Positions 53,877-64,000 are shown, numbered from the stretch's first letter. The stretch is DNA of 64,000 nt from Methanothermobacter sp. (GCA_030055615.1 JASFYN010000002.1:62001-126000), one strand, 5' to 3'. The notes: generated by a model not told the origin, from the sequence alone. A program made the numbers and translations.

Positions 53877-54885
53877 ATGAAGATTATACTGACGGATGGC
53901 GCCGGGTTTCATAGGAAGCAACTTCATAATAATTACATGCTAAAAAAAAGCACCCCACTATGAGATAACAAATTTGGACGTTCTAACATACTCCTGAACC
54001 TTGAAAACCTCCGAGAGGTCGAAGATAATCCAAATTACAAGTTCGTGAAAGGCGATATCACAGCCAAGAAATTAGTGGATAATCTCAGCCGCGGGGTTGA
54101 CATTATAATAAACTTCGCAACCGAATCACATGTTGACAGGAGCATTCAAAATCCCAACAAATTTTAAAAACTAATGTAATGGGGGGCTCAAACACTACTA
54201 GAAGCCACTAAAAAAAAACATAATATACAAAAAATATATACAAATATCAACTTACGAAGTCTACGGATATTGTGAAAAATGTTATTTCACAGAGGGAACA
54301 CCACTAGCACCTAACAGCCCATATGCAGCGAGCAAAGCCCCGGCCAACCTTTTTGTAAGGGCCTACCATAAAACTTATAACCTTCCAGCGAATATCACAC
54401 GTTTATCCAACAATTACAGTCCCCTACCAATCCCCAGGAAGGTTCATACCTCTCATGATAACAAACGCCCTCGAAAACAAACCTCTACCAATCTATGGCG
54501 ACGGAATGAACATAAGGGATTGGATCCATGTATATGATCATTGCAGGGCCATAGACCTAGTACTTCACAATGGAAGCCCAGGGGGAAATCTACAATATAA
54601 ATGGTGGTAACGAGAAAAGGAATATAGAAGTTGTGAAACTCATCCTAGAAATACTTGGAAAAGATGAATTCCAGATTCGTGGATGACAGGCCAGGCCATG
54701 ACAGGAGATATGCCCTGGACTCCAGGAAGATAAAGAAAGAAATAGGATGGAGGCCAAAATACAAGTTCAGGGAAGGACTAGAAAAAAGACAATAGAATGG
54801 TATGTCCAGAATAGGAGATGGTGGGAGAACTGGAGAATACCAGGAATATTATGATAAAATGTATGGAAAACGATTATATGGTTAA
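53877..54885 (+). pseudogene. rmlB: Decayed dTDP-glucose 4,6-dehydratase
   Basis: Pieces in all three frames reconstruct most of RmlB: MKIILTDGAGFIGSN, LDVLTYSGNLENLREVEDNP-like, INFATESHVDRSIQNPNKF, ISTYEVYGYCEKCYF, NSPYAASKAPANLFVRAYHK (catalytic YxxxK), [60 protein letters not shown] and the C-terminal [16 protein letters not shown], stop at 54885. At least five frameshifts, mostly single bases in A or G runs, separate them. It cannot make an active enzyme as written. Confidence 0.85.
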
Positions 54886-55561
54886 AGGGCCGATATTTAC
54901 TGGGAGAACATTTCGAGAATACATTCAAATGTTCAATTTAAACCTCAAAAAGCTAGAAGGTAGGAGTATATTAGATTGTGCTGCGGGTGCGAGCTCATTC
55001 ACTCCAATCATGCATAAGCTAGGATTTGATGTGAAGGCAGTTGACATCTCATATAATAAAAGTCCTGAGATACTTTACCAGATGTGCGCTGAGCATCTGA
55101 AGGTCCTTAAAAAGGCCTTGGAGAAAAAAGGCTCATATGTTTGGAAATTTTATAAAGATCCTGATGAGATGTTCAGGGAACGTTTAAAGGCTTGTAAGAT
55201 TTTTAAATCAGATTATAGGAGGGGGAGGGGTGAGAGGTATATAATGGCTGATGTTAGGCAGCTGCCATTTCCAAGTGACAGTTTCCATCTTGTGCTCTGC
55301 TCCCACCTGCTCTATATCTATGATCATAGATTTGACTGGAAATTCCATTTGGATAGTATCAATGAGATGTTAAGGGTTTCAAAGGGTGAAGTGAGAATAT
55401 ACCCCCTCGTGAAGGAAGATGGTCGGAAGTCTATTTACTTGGAGCGTACATTAGAACATCTCCCTGAAAACGTTGATGCTAGACTAGAAAGAGTAGATTA
55501 TATTTTCAGACCATCGGCAAATGAAATGTTACGCCTAGTCAAGTCTTTATCCGCTCTATGA
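54878..55561 (+). CDS. Class I SAM-dependent methyltransferase
   Basis: 227 residues from [20 protein letters not shown]. Motif [21 protein letters not shown] (about 31-50), acidic [11 protein letters not shown], later [20 protein letters not shown] as the motif II/III region. Substrate unknown. The start is uncertain: ATG 54878 overlaps the rmlB stop, while in-frame ATGs at 54863 and 54818 lie inside rmlB remnants; none has a good ribosome binding site. It overlaps lhr tail to tail by 23 nt. Confidence 0.8.
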   Translation: MVKGPIFTGRTFREYIQMFNLNLKKLEGRSILDCAAGASSFTPIMHKLGFDVKAVDISYNKSPEILYQMCAEHLKVLKKALEKKGSYVWKFYKDPDEMFRERLKACKIFKSDYRRGRGERYIMADVRQLPFPSDSFHLVLCSHLLYIYDHRFDWKFHLDSINEMLRVSKGEVRIYPLVKEDGRKSIYLERTLEHLPENVDARLERVDYIFRPSANEMLRLVKSLSAL

Positions 55562-58118
55562 TTGCTCTGTGCATCCTTTTTATGAATTCTATCCTTTCTT
55601 CATACTTTAGAACGTCAAGGTATCCTTGCGCGACTAGGTTGAATGCGAATGGTGAGGGTATCTTTGTGTCTATCTTTTCTATTTTCATCGTACCATCTTT
55701 TATCCATTTGAGGACTTTCTTGGCATTTTTTATATCCATGTAGTCTTCTAGGACTTCTCTTCTCGCCTCTTTTAAGATTGGGAAGTTTTCATCTAATTCC
55801 TTGACGAAATTTAATAATATTCTGCTTTTTACTTGTTGTCTACCAACCGATTTTTCTTTACCTTTGTAGCGACGGAGTATCATGAGTGAACGTGCGGCAC
55901 AATGCCTGAATCTGCCCGTTAAAATCTCTGTCTTGTCAATGGCTTCTGTGAGGATCTTCCGCAAATTTTCAGGGTCTAATTTTTGTAATGATTCTAATCC
56001 GCCCATTTTACCATCAGAACTTAGATAGAATCCATTATCTGTTACTGATATCATAACATCCCTTTTGTACTTTTTAGCGATGATATATGCTATGGCACGG
56101 GATAGTGCATCGTTAACTCTTCTGCCAAATAAACCATGAAATACTATGAATTTTCGCCCGCCAAATCCTTTATAGAATTCAACGAGTAAACGGCGCTTAC
56201 TAGGTATCTTTGCATAGAGGTATTGTTCCCTAAAGTACTGGTAGATTGCATGGGCTGCATTATAATCAAGGTAAAGGTAGTCAGCTATGAAGTCTATTAT
56301 TTCAGTTTTACTCTCCCCATAATGGAATTTAGCATCTATAATATCCCTGAAGCGTTGTATATCAACTGCCAAGTCAAATGAGAGTGGTAATTGTTCCGAG
56401 AACCATGATGGTATTGTTGGGGGTCCCGAGGCTGGGGTTACGTTAACCGTCATACCCCTAGTATAATTAAACTTGTAGATTTTCCCCCCTAATACGAACG
56501 TGTCACCTTTTCGCAGCTTTTCAAGGAATTCTTCATCTATTCTACCAACAACTTTCCCTTTACATTTCACAACAGCTGAACTCCTGTCTGGTATTGTGCC
56601 AATGTTTGTGGAATAGAGCATCCTTGCAAGCTTTCCGCGACGTCCGAACTCCCCATTTTCATGGTCTAACCAAATCTTAGCATAAACATAACGTTCTTCA
56701 AGGTCTGCATATTCTCCTGCAAGATACTTTAAAACTTTCATATAATCTTCTTTTGAAAGGTTCCGGTAACAGTAGCTCCTCCTCACGACTTCTAGGGCAT
56801 ATTCGATATCCCACTTGTGTTCTATGGCCATCCCATATAAATGCTGGGCCAATACGTCCAAACAATTTTCTGGTATTTCTATTTCATCGATTTTGCCCTC
56901 GAGACAATCTTTGAGTATCATGGCACATTCAATTAGATCGTCTCTGTCAGTTACTATGATACGACCCTTCGATTTTTCGTGTAGTCGATGTCCACTTCTT
57001 CCTATACGTTGCAGGGCTCTTGAAACCGACTTTGGAGAACTTAGGAGTATTACAAGGTCTATATATCCGATGTCTATGCCAAGTTCTAGTGATGTTGATG
57101 ATACCACGGCCTTTAGTTTACCTTTTTTTAGTCTGTCCTCGGCTTCTAGTCTTAGTTCCCTTGATAGGGATGAGTGGTGGGCCATTATGTTATCATCTGA
57201 GTATTTGTTGGGGAAACGGCTTTTAAGGTTGTAGACTACGCTTTCTGTGCCGCTTCTGGTGTTGGTGAATATCAAGGTTGTTTTATGTTCGCTTATAAGT
57301 TCGTCGAGTATGTCATAGATGGCATTGGTAACTTCTTCGGGGTCTGCGGCAACTATATCATCTACTGGGCATATAAGTTCTAGATCCAATTTTTTCCTGT
57401 AGTCTACGTCGATTATTAGACAATCACGGGGTTTGCCTTCTTGGTATCCTACGAGGAATTTCGCAATCCTCTCTAGTGGGTGTACGGTAGCTGATAATCC
57501 TATCCTTGTGAAATTTCCTATAATGTGCTGTAAACGTTCCAAACTTAGTGAGAGGTGAACTCCCCTCTTGTTATCTGCTAGGGCGTGTATTTCATCAATT
57601 ATAACATATTTTACGTGGGAGAGCTTTTTCCTGAATTTTGGGGCTACGAGTATGATCGAGAGGGTTTCAGGTGTTGTGATGAGTATGTGTGGTGGTTTCT
57701 TGAGCATCCTTGAACGTTCGCTTTGTGTTGTGTCACCTGTCCTCACAGCCTTTCTTATGCCAAGTTTTTTACCTGCTATTTTTTGGATCTCCTGTAGAGG
57801 TTCTTCGAGGTTTTTTTCTATATCATTGTCAAGGGCCTTAAGGGGGGATACATAGATGCAATAGATTTTGTCTTCTAATTTTCCCTTTTCAGCCAGTCTA
57901 GTTAGTTCACTTATTATTGATAGGAATGCTGTGAGTGTTTTTCCGGAGCCTGTTGGGGAAGATATTAGGACGTTTTTCCCGTGGTGTATTTCTTTTATTG
58001 CGTATTTTTGTGCTTCTGTGAAGTCCTTGAACCGGCTCTTGAACCATTTTCTAACCCATGGATGGAGTATCTTATATATTTCTTCGGAGTTGTATTTTTT
58101 CTCTTGTTTTTTTATCAT
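55539..58118 (-). CDS. lhr: Lhr-type ATP-dependent helicase
   Basis: Large helicase-related SF2 enzyme, 859 residues (Lhr core without extension). Walker [20 protein letters not shown] (about 52-70), DEIH box [63 protein letters not shown], and motif [20 protein letters not shown], then winged-helix and Lhr domains. It unwinds branched DNA and RNA-DNA hybrids, in repair. ATG 58118 has GGGGAT 6 nt upstream. It overlaps the phosphoesterase gene by 4 nt, so the two are likely partners. Confidence 0.95.
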   Translation of the reverse strand: MIKKQEKKYNSEEIYKILHPWVRKWFKSRFKDFTEAQKYAIKEIHHGKNVLISSPTGSGKTLTAFLSIISELTRLAEKGKLEDKIYCIYVSPLKALDNDIEKNLEEPLQEIQKIAGKKLGIRKAVRTGDTTQSERSRMLKKPPHILITTPETLSIILVAPKFRKKLSHVKYVIIDEIHALADNKRGVHLSLSLERLQHIIGNFTRIGLSATVHPLERIAKFLVGYQEGKPRDCLIIDVDYRKKLDLELICPVDDIVAADPEEVTNAIYDILDELISEHKTTLIFTNTRSGTESVVYNLKSRFPNKYSDDNIMAHHSSLSRELRLEAEDRLKKGKLKAVVSSTSLELGIDIGYIDLVILLSSPKSVSRALQRIGRSGHRLHEKSKGRIIVTDRDDLIECAMILKDCLEGKIDEIEIPENCLDVLAQHLYGMAIEHKWDIEYALEVVRRSYCYRNLSKEDYMKVLKYLAGEYADLEERYVYAKIWLDHENGEFGRRGKLARMLYSTNIGTIPDRSSAVVKCKGKVVGRIDEEFLEKLRKGDTFVLGGKIYKFNYTRGMTVNVTPASGPPTIPSWFSEQLPLSFDLAVDIQRFRDIIDAKFHYGESKTEIIDFIADYLYLDYNAAHAIYQYFREQYLYAKIPSKRRLLVEFYKGFGGRKFIVFHGLFGRRVNDALSRAIAYIIAKKYKRDVMISVTDNGFYLSSDGKMGGLESLQKLDPENLRKILTEAIDKTEILTGRFRHCAARSLMILRRYKGKEKSVGRQQVKSRILLNFVKELDENFPILKEARREVLEDYMDIKNAKKVLKWIKDGTMKIEKIDTKIPSPFAFNLVAQGYLDVLKYEERIEFIKRMHRAIIERIKT

Positions 58119-58864
58119 CTCCATCCCCTTGTCGCTTGGTGTTCCATGATCCTGGTAATGTCCTCTACTGTCCCGAAGTCGAATATTTTGAAGTTTTCCA
58201 CCGCATATACCCTGAATTGTGATAGTCTAGTTTCTTTTAGAAGGGGCGAGATTATGGCTTCATGTAGTATGTCTGATCCTTCAGTTACAAAATTGAATGA
58301 TGGCATAACAACTAATTCTTTGCCCCTGAATGGGCCTTTAAGGTAGCATTTGATCTTTTCTATCCTCTCCCCGCTCCTAAGGCCCACACAAGGGTGTTCG
58401 TGGCCTATTATTATCGTCTGGGTTTCTATTTTCTCTGGGATGAAATGGCCATGGGTTATGAAATGATCTTGAAATTTCATAAAATCTAATATTTTAAAGT
58501 TTTTCAAGTGTGATATGTAGGGTATGATAGGGTCGTGGTTGCCTTTTATTAGGGTGATTTTTTCGAAATTTTCTTCTAGGTAATCTAGTAGTCTTTTAAG
58601 TTCCTTATTTTCTTGGTAGGTGACCTTACCAAATTCGTGTTTTAGATCACCATTTATTATAATATTCTTAGCTCCTGATGATTCTTTTATTTTGTCGATC
58701 CTGTCTATTATCTTCTTGAATTGGAAACTGGGGATCATGAATCCTTCCTTGTTAAGGTATTGTTCATATCCTAGGTGTAGGTCTGCGATTATCATCGTAT
58801 CTTCTATTAAAAGTGCCAGGTCGCAAACTTCAAGGGTAGGGGTTATCTTGAATGTGCCGATCAT
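58115..58864 (-). CDS. Lhr-associated metallophosphoesterase
   Basis: 249-residue archaeal SbcD-related/ICC-like phosphoesterase. Metal motifs [11 protein letters not shown] (DxH), [11 protein letters not shown] (GDxxH), [11 protein letters not shown] (GNHD), [11 protein letters not shown] and [11 protein letters not shown]. It probably acts on nucleic acid ends or nucleotides with the Lhr helicase encoded directly downstream. AAGGTGGAT stands immediately before ATG 58864; GTG 58870 is the alternative. Confidence 0.88.
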   Translation of the reverse strand: MIGTFKITPTLEVCDLALLIEDTMIIADLHLGYEQYLNKEGFMIPSFQFKKIIDRIDKIKESSGAKNIIINGDLKHEFGKVTYQENKELKRLLDYLEENFEKITLIKGNHDPIIPYISHLKNFKILDFMKFQDHFITHGHFIPEKIETQTIIIGHEHPCVGLRSGERIEKIKCYLKGPFRGKELVVMPSFNFVTEGSDILHEAIISPLLKETRLSQFRVYAVENFKIFDFGTVEDITRIMEHQATRGWR

Positions 58865-58967
58865 ATCCACCTTGTAATTATTTTAGTAGGGGCAGAATAA
58901 ATTTTTTTGTGGGGGGATTCTAGAATTGGAAAATCTTTGGAAAACTTCAATGTGGGGGGGAATAGTG

Positions 58968-59582
58968 TTAGGTGATTTTGAGACTATTTATTATGAACGC
59001 AAGGTTCCTTTTTTCCTTTTCAAACTTTTCGATTTTACAAGTGAATACCAATTGATAATATTTTTCTCCTGGTATCTTTTCGATGAAGATAACCACATAT
59101 TTATATTTACCACTATGTGATGTGGAGATTATTTGATATGCTCTCATCCCATTTATTGTCAAAGAACCTTCTGAAGCTATCTTAGAACCTTCATGAATTA
59201 TCATTAATCCTGTGTTTGGCTTATAATATGATGTCTTCCCACTTCTAGCGCTCTTGTAGAAATTCACAATTTCTTCTAGCGAACCTGCCGAGCCAACATC
59301 CAATATATCGAAACGAGTTTTTTTATCATGTGTATCTCGCACGCTGAACATTGAATAATTTAACATTTCTCCTAGTTCCTCTGAGACATTTGTGACATTA
59401 ATTTCACCCCAACCAGCTGGATAGGTGAGTGAAGGCGCTTCTTCCCAATCATGAGGGTAAACAAAGGAAATATTATCTTTAGAGAAGGTTTTAGGTTTAT
59501 TGTCCTCTGGAGATTTAAAGAATAGTACAAGAAAAATTATAATTAAACCAGCAACTATTAATAGTAGATGTTTACGTGACAT
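58968..59582 (-). CDS. PsbP-like exported protein
   Basis: 204 residues. N-terminal transmembrane anchor LLLIVAGLIIIFLVLFF (about 6-22), then an extracytoplasmic PsbP/MOG1-like domain: FSKDNISFVYPHDWEEAPSL, SAGSLEEIVNFYKSARSG, GSLTINGMRAYQIISTSHSG and KYYQLVFTCKIEKFEKE. This fold is common in exported proteins of Methanobacteriales; function unknown. The 97 bp before lhr's partner and the 128 bp upstream hold only promoter-like AT-rich sequence and poly-G runs. Confidence 0.7.
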   Translation of the reverse strand: MSRKHLLLIVAGLIIIFLVLFFKSPEDNKPKTFSKDNISFVYPHDWEEAPSLTYPAGWGEINVTNVSEELGEMLNYSMFSVRDTHDKKTRFDILDVGSAGSLEEIVNFYKSARSGKTSYYKPNTGLMIIHEGSKIASEGSLTINGMRAYQIISTSHSGKYKYVVIFIEKIPGEKYYQLVFTCKIEKFEKEKRNLAFIINSLKIT

Positions 59583-59710
59583 TTATTTCCCCTAATTCAT
59601 ACTTTGATGGGGGATCATTTATGTATTTTTAGGATGATGGTAATAAACCCGCTTATTGCTTGTTTCGAGAATTGAGACAGTAAAATCTGGGGAGTTGGAC
59701 TATGAAAGGA

Positions 59711-60229
59711 TTATGATTGTATTTTCCTTAAAGCTTGATTAGCAGCCTTTTTAAATTCTTTATCCCCCTTTCTTCTCGCCTTTTTTATGGGTTCTATCGC
59801 CCGCTTATCTTTTAAGTCTCCGAGGGATCTTACAGCCGCAAGTTTCACGCCCCAATCTTCATCTTCTAGGGCTTCTATAAGGGGTCCCACAGCCCTTTTA
59901 TCGCCTAATTCCCCAAGAGCCCTTGCGGCGAACTTCCTAACACCCCAATCCTTATCCTCAAGTGCTTTGATAAAATGGTCTGTAACTTTAGGATTACCTA
60001 TCTTTTTAAGTGCATATACTATATACCTTCTTATAGGCCCTTTCTTCTCATCTAGTAATTTAATTAGCTTATCAAGGGATATTTCACCAAGTTCGGCTAA
60101 CTTTTCGGCTGCTGCAAATCTTACAGGATGACTTTCGTCTTCTAGAAAATTGATAAGAATATTAACTGATTTTGGTTTGTGTGGAAGATTTTTGATCATA
60201 TTGATTTTATCATGTTTTTCATTAACCAT
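59711..60229 (-). CDS. HEAT-repeat protein
   Basis: 172 residues made of about five HEAT/PBS-type helical repeats with the periodic pattern D-xx-VRxxAAxxLxxLG, for example HPVRFAAAEKLAELGEISLD, DWGVRKFAARALGELGDKRA and DWGVKLAAVRSLGDLKDKRA. Likely a protein-interaction scaffold; phycocyanobilin-lyase-like relatives are common in methanogens. AGGAGGAT lies 4 nt before ATG 60229, so the upstream in-frame start at 60259 is rejected. Confidence 0.85.
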   Translation of the reverse strand: MVNEKHDKINMIKNLPHKPKSVNILINFLEDESHPVRFAAAEKLAELGEISLDKLIKLLDEKKGPIRRYIVYALKKIGNPKVTDHFIKALEDKDWGVRKFAARALGELGDKRAVGPLIEALEDEDWGVKLAAVRSLGDLKDKRAIEPIKKARRKGDKEFKKAANQALRKIQS

Positions 60230-60351
60230 TGAGATCCTCCTATTATAATTTGATCCCATAAAAAGAGGTTAAATTATTATCATAATTGGTTATATAAATT
60301 TTTTCATGTAGAATACAACAAAATATGTCCGCTTTTTTTGTGGATTACATT

Positions 60352-61167
60352 TTAGTGTGGATATTCATCATAGATCTTTGGGCGTCTATTTTCCAAGAGT
60401 GGTAATCTTCTCCTAATTTTTTCCACTCGTGAAAGGTCTATTTTAACATTTTTAATGGTTTCATCAGCCCCGGCCTCGTATATGACCGACCCCCAGGGAT
60501 CCACTACCATTGAATGGCCATAGGCCACGTAATCTGCTCTTTTATCACGTGCAGGGGACGCTGCAACCACGAATACTTGGTTATCTATCGCCCTGGCCCT
60601 TATTAGCGTCTTCCAGTGTGCGGGGCCTGTTACCATGTTGAAGGCTCCTGGGAATATGAGTATTTTGGCTCCTTGGAGTGTCATTATCCTTGAAAGTTCT
60701 GGGAATCTTATATCATAGCATATGCCTATCCCTATTTTCACATATCCTACTTTGATTATTGTTGGGGTTCTTCCGGCTAGTAGTGTATCTGATTCTTTGA
60801 ATGTTATCTTACCTGGTATGTCAATATTGAATAGGTGGATTTTCCGGTGCCTTCCTATGATATCCCCTTCTTGGTTTATGGCGAATGAAGTATTATATAT
60901 GCCTTCTTCTGTTTTTTCAGGTATTGAACCTGCTATGATATTGACTTGGAGCTCTTTTGCGACACTTTTTAGCCTAGTTATTGTGGGTCCATCTTGTGTC
61001 TCGGCATATTCTTGGAATCTACTGTTATCATAGGGGCAGTTGAACATTTCAGGGAGTATTATGATCTCGGATCCTTCCTTGGCGAGTTTTCTGATCATCT
61101 TTTCTGCTTTTTTAATATTTTCCTCTTTTTTGTTCACGACTTTCATTTGGCATATTCCTAGGTCCAT
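60352..61167 (-). CDS. Carbon-nitrogen hydrolase (nitrilase superfamily)
   Basis: 271 residues. Catalytic triad: Glu in EIIILPEMFNCPYDN, Lys in IGRHRKIHLFNID, Cys in IGIGICYDIRFPELSRIM. Likely an omega-amidase or N-carbamoyl/amide hydrolase; the exact amide is unknown. ATG 61167 (MDLGICQMKVVNKKEENI) has GGGGATC about 4 nt upstream; ATG 61215 is rejected because it adds no conserved sequence. Confidence 0.9.
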   Translation of the reverse strand: MDLGICQMKVVNKKEENIKKAEKMIRKLAKEGSEIIILPEMFNCPYDNSRFQEYAETQDGPTITRLKSVAKELQVNIIAGSIPEKTEEGIYNTSFAINQEGDIIGRHRKIHLFNIDIPGKITFKESDTLLAGRTPTIIKVGYVKIGIGICYDIRFPELSRIMTLQGAKILIFPGAFNMVTGPAHWKTLIRARAIDNQVFVVAASPARDKRADYVAYGHSMVVDPWGSVIYEAGADETIKNVKIDLSRVEKIRRRLPLLENRRPKIYDEYPH

Positions 61168-61344
61168 TTTAGATCCCCACACAGATTTAGATCTTTTTAT
61201 CAGTCCCCCTGCCAAAGATGTAAAATATTACCATCTTTGGAAATGAGACACTTTTTTTGTGAAGTAAAAATATTATAGGTGATGGTTATATAACAGTAAT
61301 GTGGGGATAAAATTGTACCCCTGTTTTTTTGGAGAGTAGTGACC

Positions 61345-62208
61345 ATGGATCCTTATAATGAGATGGATAAAATAAGGGAGTCTCTGCGACGTGAAGGTTA
61401 TATAGCTGATGATAATATCCTAGTTGTCATTTTCTTAGCCTTTAATTTGAAAAAGCCTATTCTAGTGGAAGGCCCTCCAGGTACTGGTAAGACCGAACTT
61501 GCTAAAAAGGTTGCCAGTGCATTTGATTTGGACTTTTTTAGGATACAATGTTATGAGGGTATAACATTTGAGCAGATTGTTGGTGAGTGGAATTATCAGA
61601 AACAGCTTTTAACGCTTGAGAAAGCTAGAATAACTGGTGTTGATGAGGATGTTTTTAAAGAGGATTTTTTCATCAAGAGGCCTTTACTTTCAGCTTTTAT
61701 AAATGATAGGCCATCCCTTATACTTATAGATGAGATAGACAAGGCTGATGAGGAGGTTGAAAGTTTTCTACTCCAAGCTTTGGGCGAGAAGCAGATTACA
61801 GTTAATGATCTTGGAACATTCGAATTAGAGAATGATCTGATGGTATTTCTAACATCTAATTCGCAGAGGAACCTCCTTGATGAGACTAGGGACCGCTGTT
61901 TATACCTTTATATTGATTATCCGAGCCCAGAGAAGGAAATGGAGATAGTGAAGGCCCAGGTGCCTTCAGCACCTCCAAAGCTTATAAAAGAGGTTGTAGA
62001 GGTTGTCCATGAGATAAGAAAGTTGGATGTGATGAAAAAACCATCTATAAGGGCTACCATAGACTGGGTTAAAACATTATTAGTCCTTGGGATGGAAAGC
62101 TTAAACAGAAAAACATTTGAAGAGACCATCGGAGTGGTGTTTAAAAATAAACATGATAAAGAGAAGGCTATGGATTTAAATCTCCGCAGATGGGATAAAA
62201 GTGCATAA
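61345..62208 (+). CDS. MoxR-type AAA ATPase
   Basis: 287 residues. Walker [19 protein letters not shown] (about 40-57), Walker [17 protein letters not shown], sensor 1 [18 protein letters not shown] and MoxR-type lid. Such ATPases are chaperones for insertion of metal cofactors or assembly of complexes, working with a VWA-domain protein. ATG 61345 follows GGAGAG by 9 nt; GTG 61339 is possible. The CoxE-like VWA gene lies downstream but separated by 367 bp rather than the usual few bases. Confidence 0.9.
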   Translation: MDPYNEMDKIRESLRREGYIADDNILVVIFLAFNLKKPILVEGPPGTGKTELAKKVASAFDLDFFRIQCYEGITFEQIVGEWNYQKQLLTLEKARITGVDEDVFKEDFFIKRPLLSAFINDRPSLILIDEIDKADEEVESFLLQALGEKQITVNDLGTFELENDLMVFLTSNSQRNLLDETRDRCLYLYIDYPSPEKEMEIVKAQVPSAPPKLIKEVVEVVHEIRKLDVMKKPSIRATIDWVKTLLVLGMESLNRKTFEETIGVVFKNKHDKEKAMDLNLRRWDKSA

Positions 62209-62239
62209 GATACCACCCCCACAAGAGTTGACCTTCCCC

Positions 62240-62247
62240 GTTATAAC
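62240..62247 (+). promoter_or_regulatory. TATA-like element before the small Cys-rich ORF
   Basis: GTTATAAC at 62240-62247, about 54-61 nt before the ATG at 62301. A start site would then fall near 62270, leaving a leader of about 30 nt with GGGAGGAT in it. Confidence 0.35.
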
Positions 62248-62300
62248 ATCATGCCCTAATTTCCATAATTTTTTTTAAGACCTTAAATTGGGAGGATTTA

Positions 62301-62456
62301 ATGATTATCCAATTTTTTCCAAGATCGTGCTATGAATGGGGGGGATTCTGTGTGTGTAGCAATTGCACTATTTTAAGCGATCCACTAAATCATCAAGATT
62401 TTCACTGCCTTCAAACAATTAGTCCTATAAAGGGCTTATTACTTGGAGTCATATGA
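62301..62456 (+). CDS. Candidate small Cys-rich protein between MoxR and VWA genes
   Basis: 51 codons: MIIQFFPRSCYEWGGFCVCS, then NCTILSDPLNHQDFHCLQ and a hydrophobic end (LLLGVI). Five cysteines, including CVCSNC, with two histidines (His32, His35) could bind metal. GGGAGGAT lies 3 nt before the ATG, and a TATA-like site upstream. I do not recognise the protein. It fills the middle of the 367 bp gap; the remainder (62457-62575) contains a CTCCCCC-T6 stretch and the coxE-like ribosome binding site GGGGGGAGTG. Confidence 0.45.
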   Translation: MIIQFFPRSCYEWGGFCVCSNCTILSDPLNHQDFHCLQTISPIKGLLLGVI

Positions 62457-62575
62457 TGATGGCTGTTCAGTATAATATTCATTACGGTGGTGCCCCTCCC
62501 CCTTTTTTATGTGGTTAGGATCAAACATTATAATTATCGTGGGGAAGGGAGAGTAGTTGGGGGGAGTGTATTTCT

Positions 62576-63670
62576 ATGAAGATATTGGAGCTTTCCCAAG
62601 TTCTTAGGAAAAAGGGAATACCAGTGAGTATAAGGAGTACGAAACTAGCTTATTCTGTATATGAGATTTTCAAAGGAAGTTCACATCTTAAGGATGCTCT
62701 TGCATCTGTTTATGTGAAAGATAAAAAGCAATTAGAGGTCTTTGAAGAAGCCTTCAATGAAGTCTTCCATGGAAAAGAAAAGGATGAAATAGAGGAGAGT
62801 AAATTAAAGACTAGGCAAGATTCTGGGATAGTGGTTGAAGAACCGGAAGGAATGGTCTTGGTCGAAGAGGAGATAGATTTTCAGCCTCCAATTGTGGATC
62901 TTCCTCATCTTGACCGGGATGAAAGGTCGCTCCTCGAAATGGATGTTAGCAAACTAGACTTTTTTGACACTAGAATATTTGAGTTATGCAAGAAGCTCGG
63001 TCTTAAAATCGCTAATAGAAGATCTAGAAGATTTAAAGGTTCAAGGGTTGGCCGGCCCGATATAAGGAAGAGCATTCGTAAGAACCTTAAATATGGTGGC
63101 GCGCTCATAGAACTCATCAATAAGAAACCTTCTATTAAAAAGAGTCAGCATATCTTCCTATGTGATGTTAGTGGTTCTTGTGATTGGATAAGCAACTGGT
63201 TTTTTTGCATAGTCTACGCGGCACAACACACATTCTATAATTCCCGTTTCTTCGATTTTGATAATAAGATTGTTGAAACAACAAAAGCCCTACAAGAGGA
63301 TGATCTTCTAACGGCTTTCCAGAATTTGAGGGTTTCCAGGCAACAGAATATGATGTTACATGGCACATCAAACATGTACACTGCATTTAAGGAGTTCAAG
63401 GAGAATGTTGTGTTCCCACCACGCTCCTACATTATAATATTAAGTGATTGTCGTGATTGGGCCGGGCCACGTGAAGGTGGCATTCCATTGAGTGCTAGGG
63501 TTCTTGAAGAGATCTGTCAACGTTGCCGTAAAGTTCTAATATTGAATCCTGAAGATAAAAGTAAGTGGGATGTTGTTGACAGTTGCGTATCATATTATAT
63601 GGATGCAGGTGCTAGTGTAAAGGAGGTTAGGAACCTCAGACAACTTGCACAGACTATCGAGAAAATATGA
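62576..63670 (+). CDS. CoxE-like VWA-domain protein
   Basis: 364 residues. A VWA domain in the C-terminal half has the MIDAS motif [13 protein letters not shown], a threonine-type position in [12 protein letters not shown] and [14 protein letters not shown]. The N-terminal 190 residues are charged and helical. This is the usual partner of MoxR-type AAA ATPases (CoxD/CoxE) in metal-centre maturation; the client here is unknown. GGGGGGAGTG is 7 nt before the ATG. Its 3' end overlaps nucS tail to tail by 17 nt. Confidence 0.85.
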   Translation: MKILELSQVLRKKGIPVSIRSTKLAYSVYEIFKGSSHLKDALASVYVKDKKQLEVFEEAFNEVFHGKEKDEIEESKLKTRQDSGIVVEEPEGMVLVEEEIDFQPPIVDLPHLDRDERSLLEMDVSKLDFFDTRIFELCKKLGLKIANRRSRRFKGSRVGRPDIRKSIRKNLKYGGALIELINKKPSIKKSQHIFLCDVSGSCDWISNWFFCIVYAAQHTFYNSRFFDFDNKIVETTKALQEDDLLTAFQNLRVSRQQNMMLHGTSNMYTAFKEFKENVVFPPRSYIIILSDCRDWAGPREGGIPLSARVLEEICQRCRKVLILNPEDKSKWDVVDSCVSYYMDAGASVKEVRNLRQLAQTIEKI

Positions 63671-64000
63671 AATCGTCCAGGGTTACTTTATGGTCTTTTT
63701 TCAGCTCCTGTGGCGGTTCTAGGCTCTTAAATTCTAATCCTTCTGCTTCTAGCAATTCTTTGGCATCTTGTGTTATTGATGGAGCGACTAGAACACCCCT
63801 TACACCATGTTTATCGTCCTTAAAATCTTCTAAGTATCTTTTAAGTTGCCTTACAGCATTTACACCAGCCCTTCTGCTTTTCAATTCTAATACCATTAAT
63901 GATCCGCTCTCGTCCTTCCCTAGTATGTCTATGAAACCATTTGATGTTTGATATTCTCTTGCTATGGGCCTGAAGCCCTTTTCGATAATATTGGGGTATT
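63654..64000 (-). CDS. nucS: Endonuclease NucS/EndoMS, C-terminal part
   Basis: Mismatch-specific endonuclease that cuts both strands at mismatched bases (EndoMS) or ssDNA flaps. The window shows the C-terminal catalytic domain, about 115 residues: [20 protein letters not shown], then [20 protein letters not shown] with the PD-(D/E)xK residues (D, E, K), and [12 protein letters not shown]. The frame continues past the right edge, so the N-terminus is missing here. Confidence 0.88.
   Translation of the reverse strand, partial: YPNIIEKGFRPIAREYQTSNGFIDILGKDESGSLMVLELKSRRAGVNAVRQLKRYLEDFKDDKHGVRGVLVAPSITQDAKELLEAEGLEFKSLEPPQELKKDHKVTLDDFIFSR

Noticed and set aside
1-64000. CRISPR array, rRNA operon, insertion sequence or prophage
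   Set aside because: No regularly spaced repeats, no rRNA signature and no transposase, integrase or phage gene was found; repeats seen are intragenic tandem copies or the 23-nt junction.

Overview
The window reads as chromosomal DNA from a hydrogenotrophic methanogenic archaeon of the Methanobacteriales, most like Methanothermobacter but more AT-rich than the best-known species. The evidence is the archaeal S10/spc ribosomal protein order with RNase P subunit Rnp1 and aIF1 inside it, the heterodisulfide reductase genes hdrB/hdrC, five methanogenesis marker proteins plus a marker-2 type ATPase, 2-phosphoglycerate kinase (cyclic 2,3-diphosphoglycerate synthesis), an archaeal 7S RNA, class III signal-peptide pilins and many TATA-box promoters. 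Genes are dense. Shine-Dalgarno sites are of the GGAGGTGAT type, and an unusual number of starts are TTG.

Layout. 1-6.6 kb (minus): ribosomal protein and translation operon L3-L4-L23-L2-S19-L22-S3-L29-aIF1-Rnp1-S17-L14, headed by a SPOUT-fold protein. 6.8-16.4 kb: METTL5-like methylase, pyruvate carboxylase A plus biotin ligase, RtcA, a SelA-like PLP protein, NYN nuclease-like protein, an amidohydrolase-like protein, fumarase beta and a DUF2070 membrane protein. 16.5-20.4 kb: RqcH/NFACT protein, the ArvABC (OapABC) vesicle-forming GTPase set, and an MBL-fold hydrolase. 20.4-28 kb: a cell-surface region with a membrane PLD-like protein, three tiny class III pilins, two tandem AglB oligosaccharyltransferases (one frameshifted), and coaD with an ITP/XTP phosphatase. 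28-32.5 kb: radical SAM protein, aminotransferase, CDF transporter, a broken DUF6790 gene, tRNA-Ser and SRP 7S RNA. 32.6-41.7 kb: phosphate transporter, CBS protein, Pgk2, phosphoesterase, DUF2096/DUF749, hdrB-hdrC, a TGT-like protein, a methyltransferase, dphB and trm5.

41.7-50.7 kb (minus) is an eleven-gene operon nob1-DUF2117-mmp2-mmp3-mmp6-DUF2111-mmp5-mmp15-mmp17-nifB-mtnA. It tightly couples a nitrogenase-cofactor radical SAM enzyme to methyl-coenzyme M reductase (MCR) activation genes. A candidate structured RNA lies between this operon and divergent moaB. 51-55 kb holds moaB, a flavodoxin with a palindromic operator, trmO, a HAD phosphatase and a decayed rmlD/rmlC/rmlB rhamnose-precursor cluster. 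55.5-64 kb holds an Lhr helicase with phosphoesterase partner, a PsbP-like surface protein, a HEAT-repeat protein, a nitrilase, a MoxR-ATPase/CoxE-like VWA pair with a small Cys-rich ORF between them, and the end of NucS.

The most interesting points are: nifB inside the MCR-activation operon; the undescribed candidate RNA at 50.87-50.96 kb; the Cys-rich small ORF at 62.3 kb; the long charged extension on HdrC with a strong internal ribosome binding site; and two AglB paralogues with a non-canonical catalytic motif beside the pilins. Several genes are broken (aglB copy, DUF6790, rmlB/C/D). Because the lesions are often single-base homopolymer changes, sequencing error must be excluded first.
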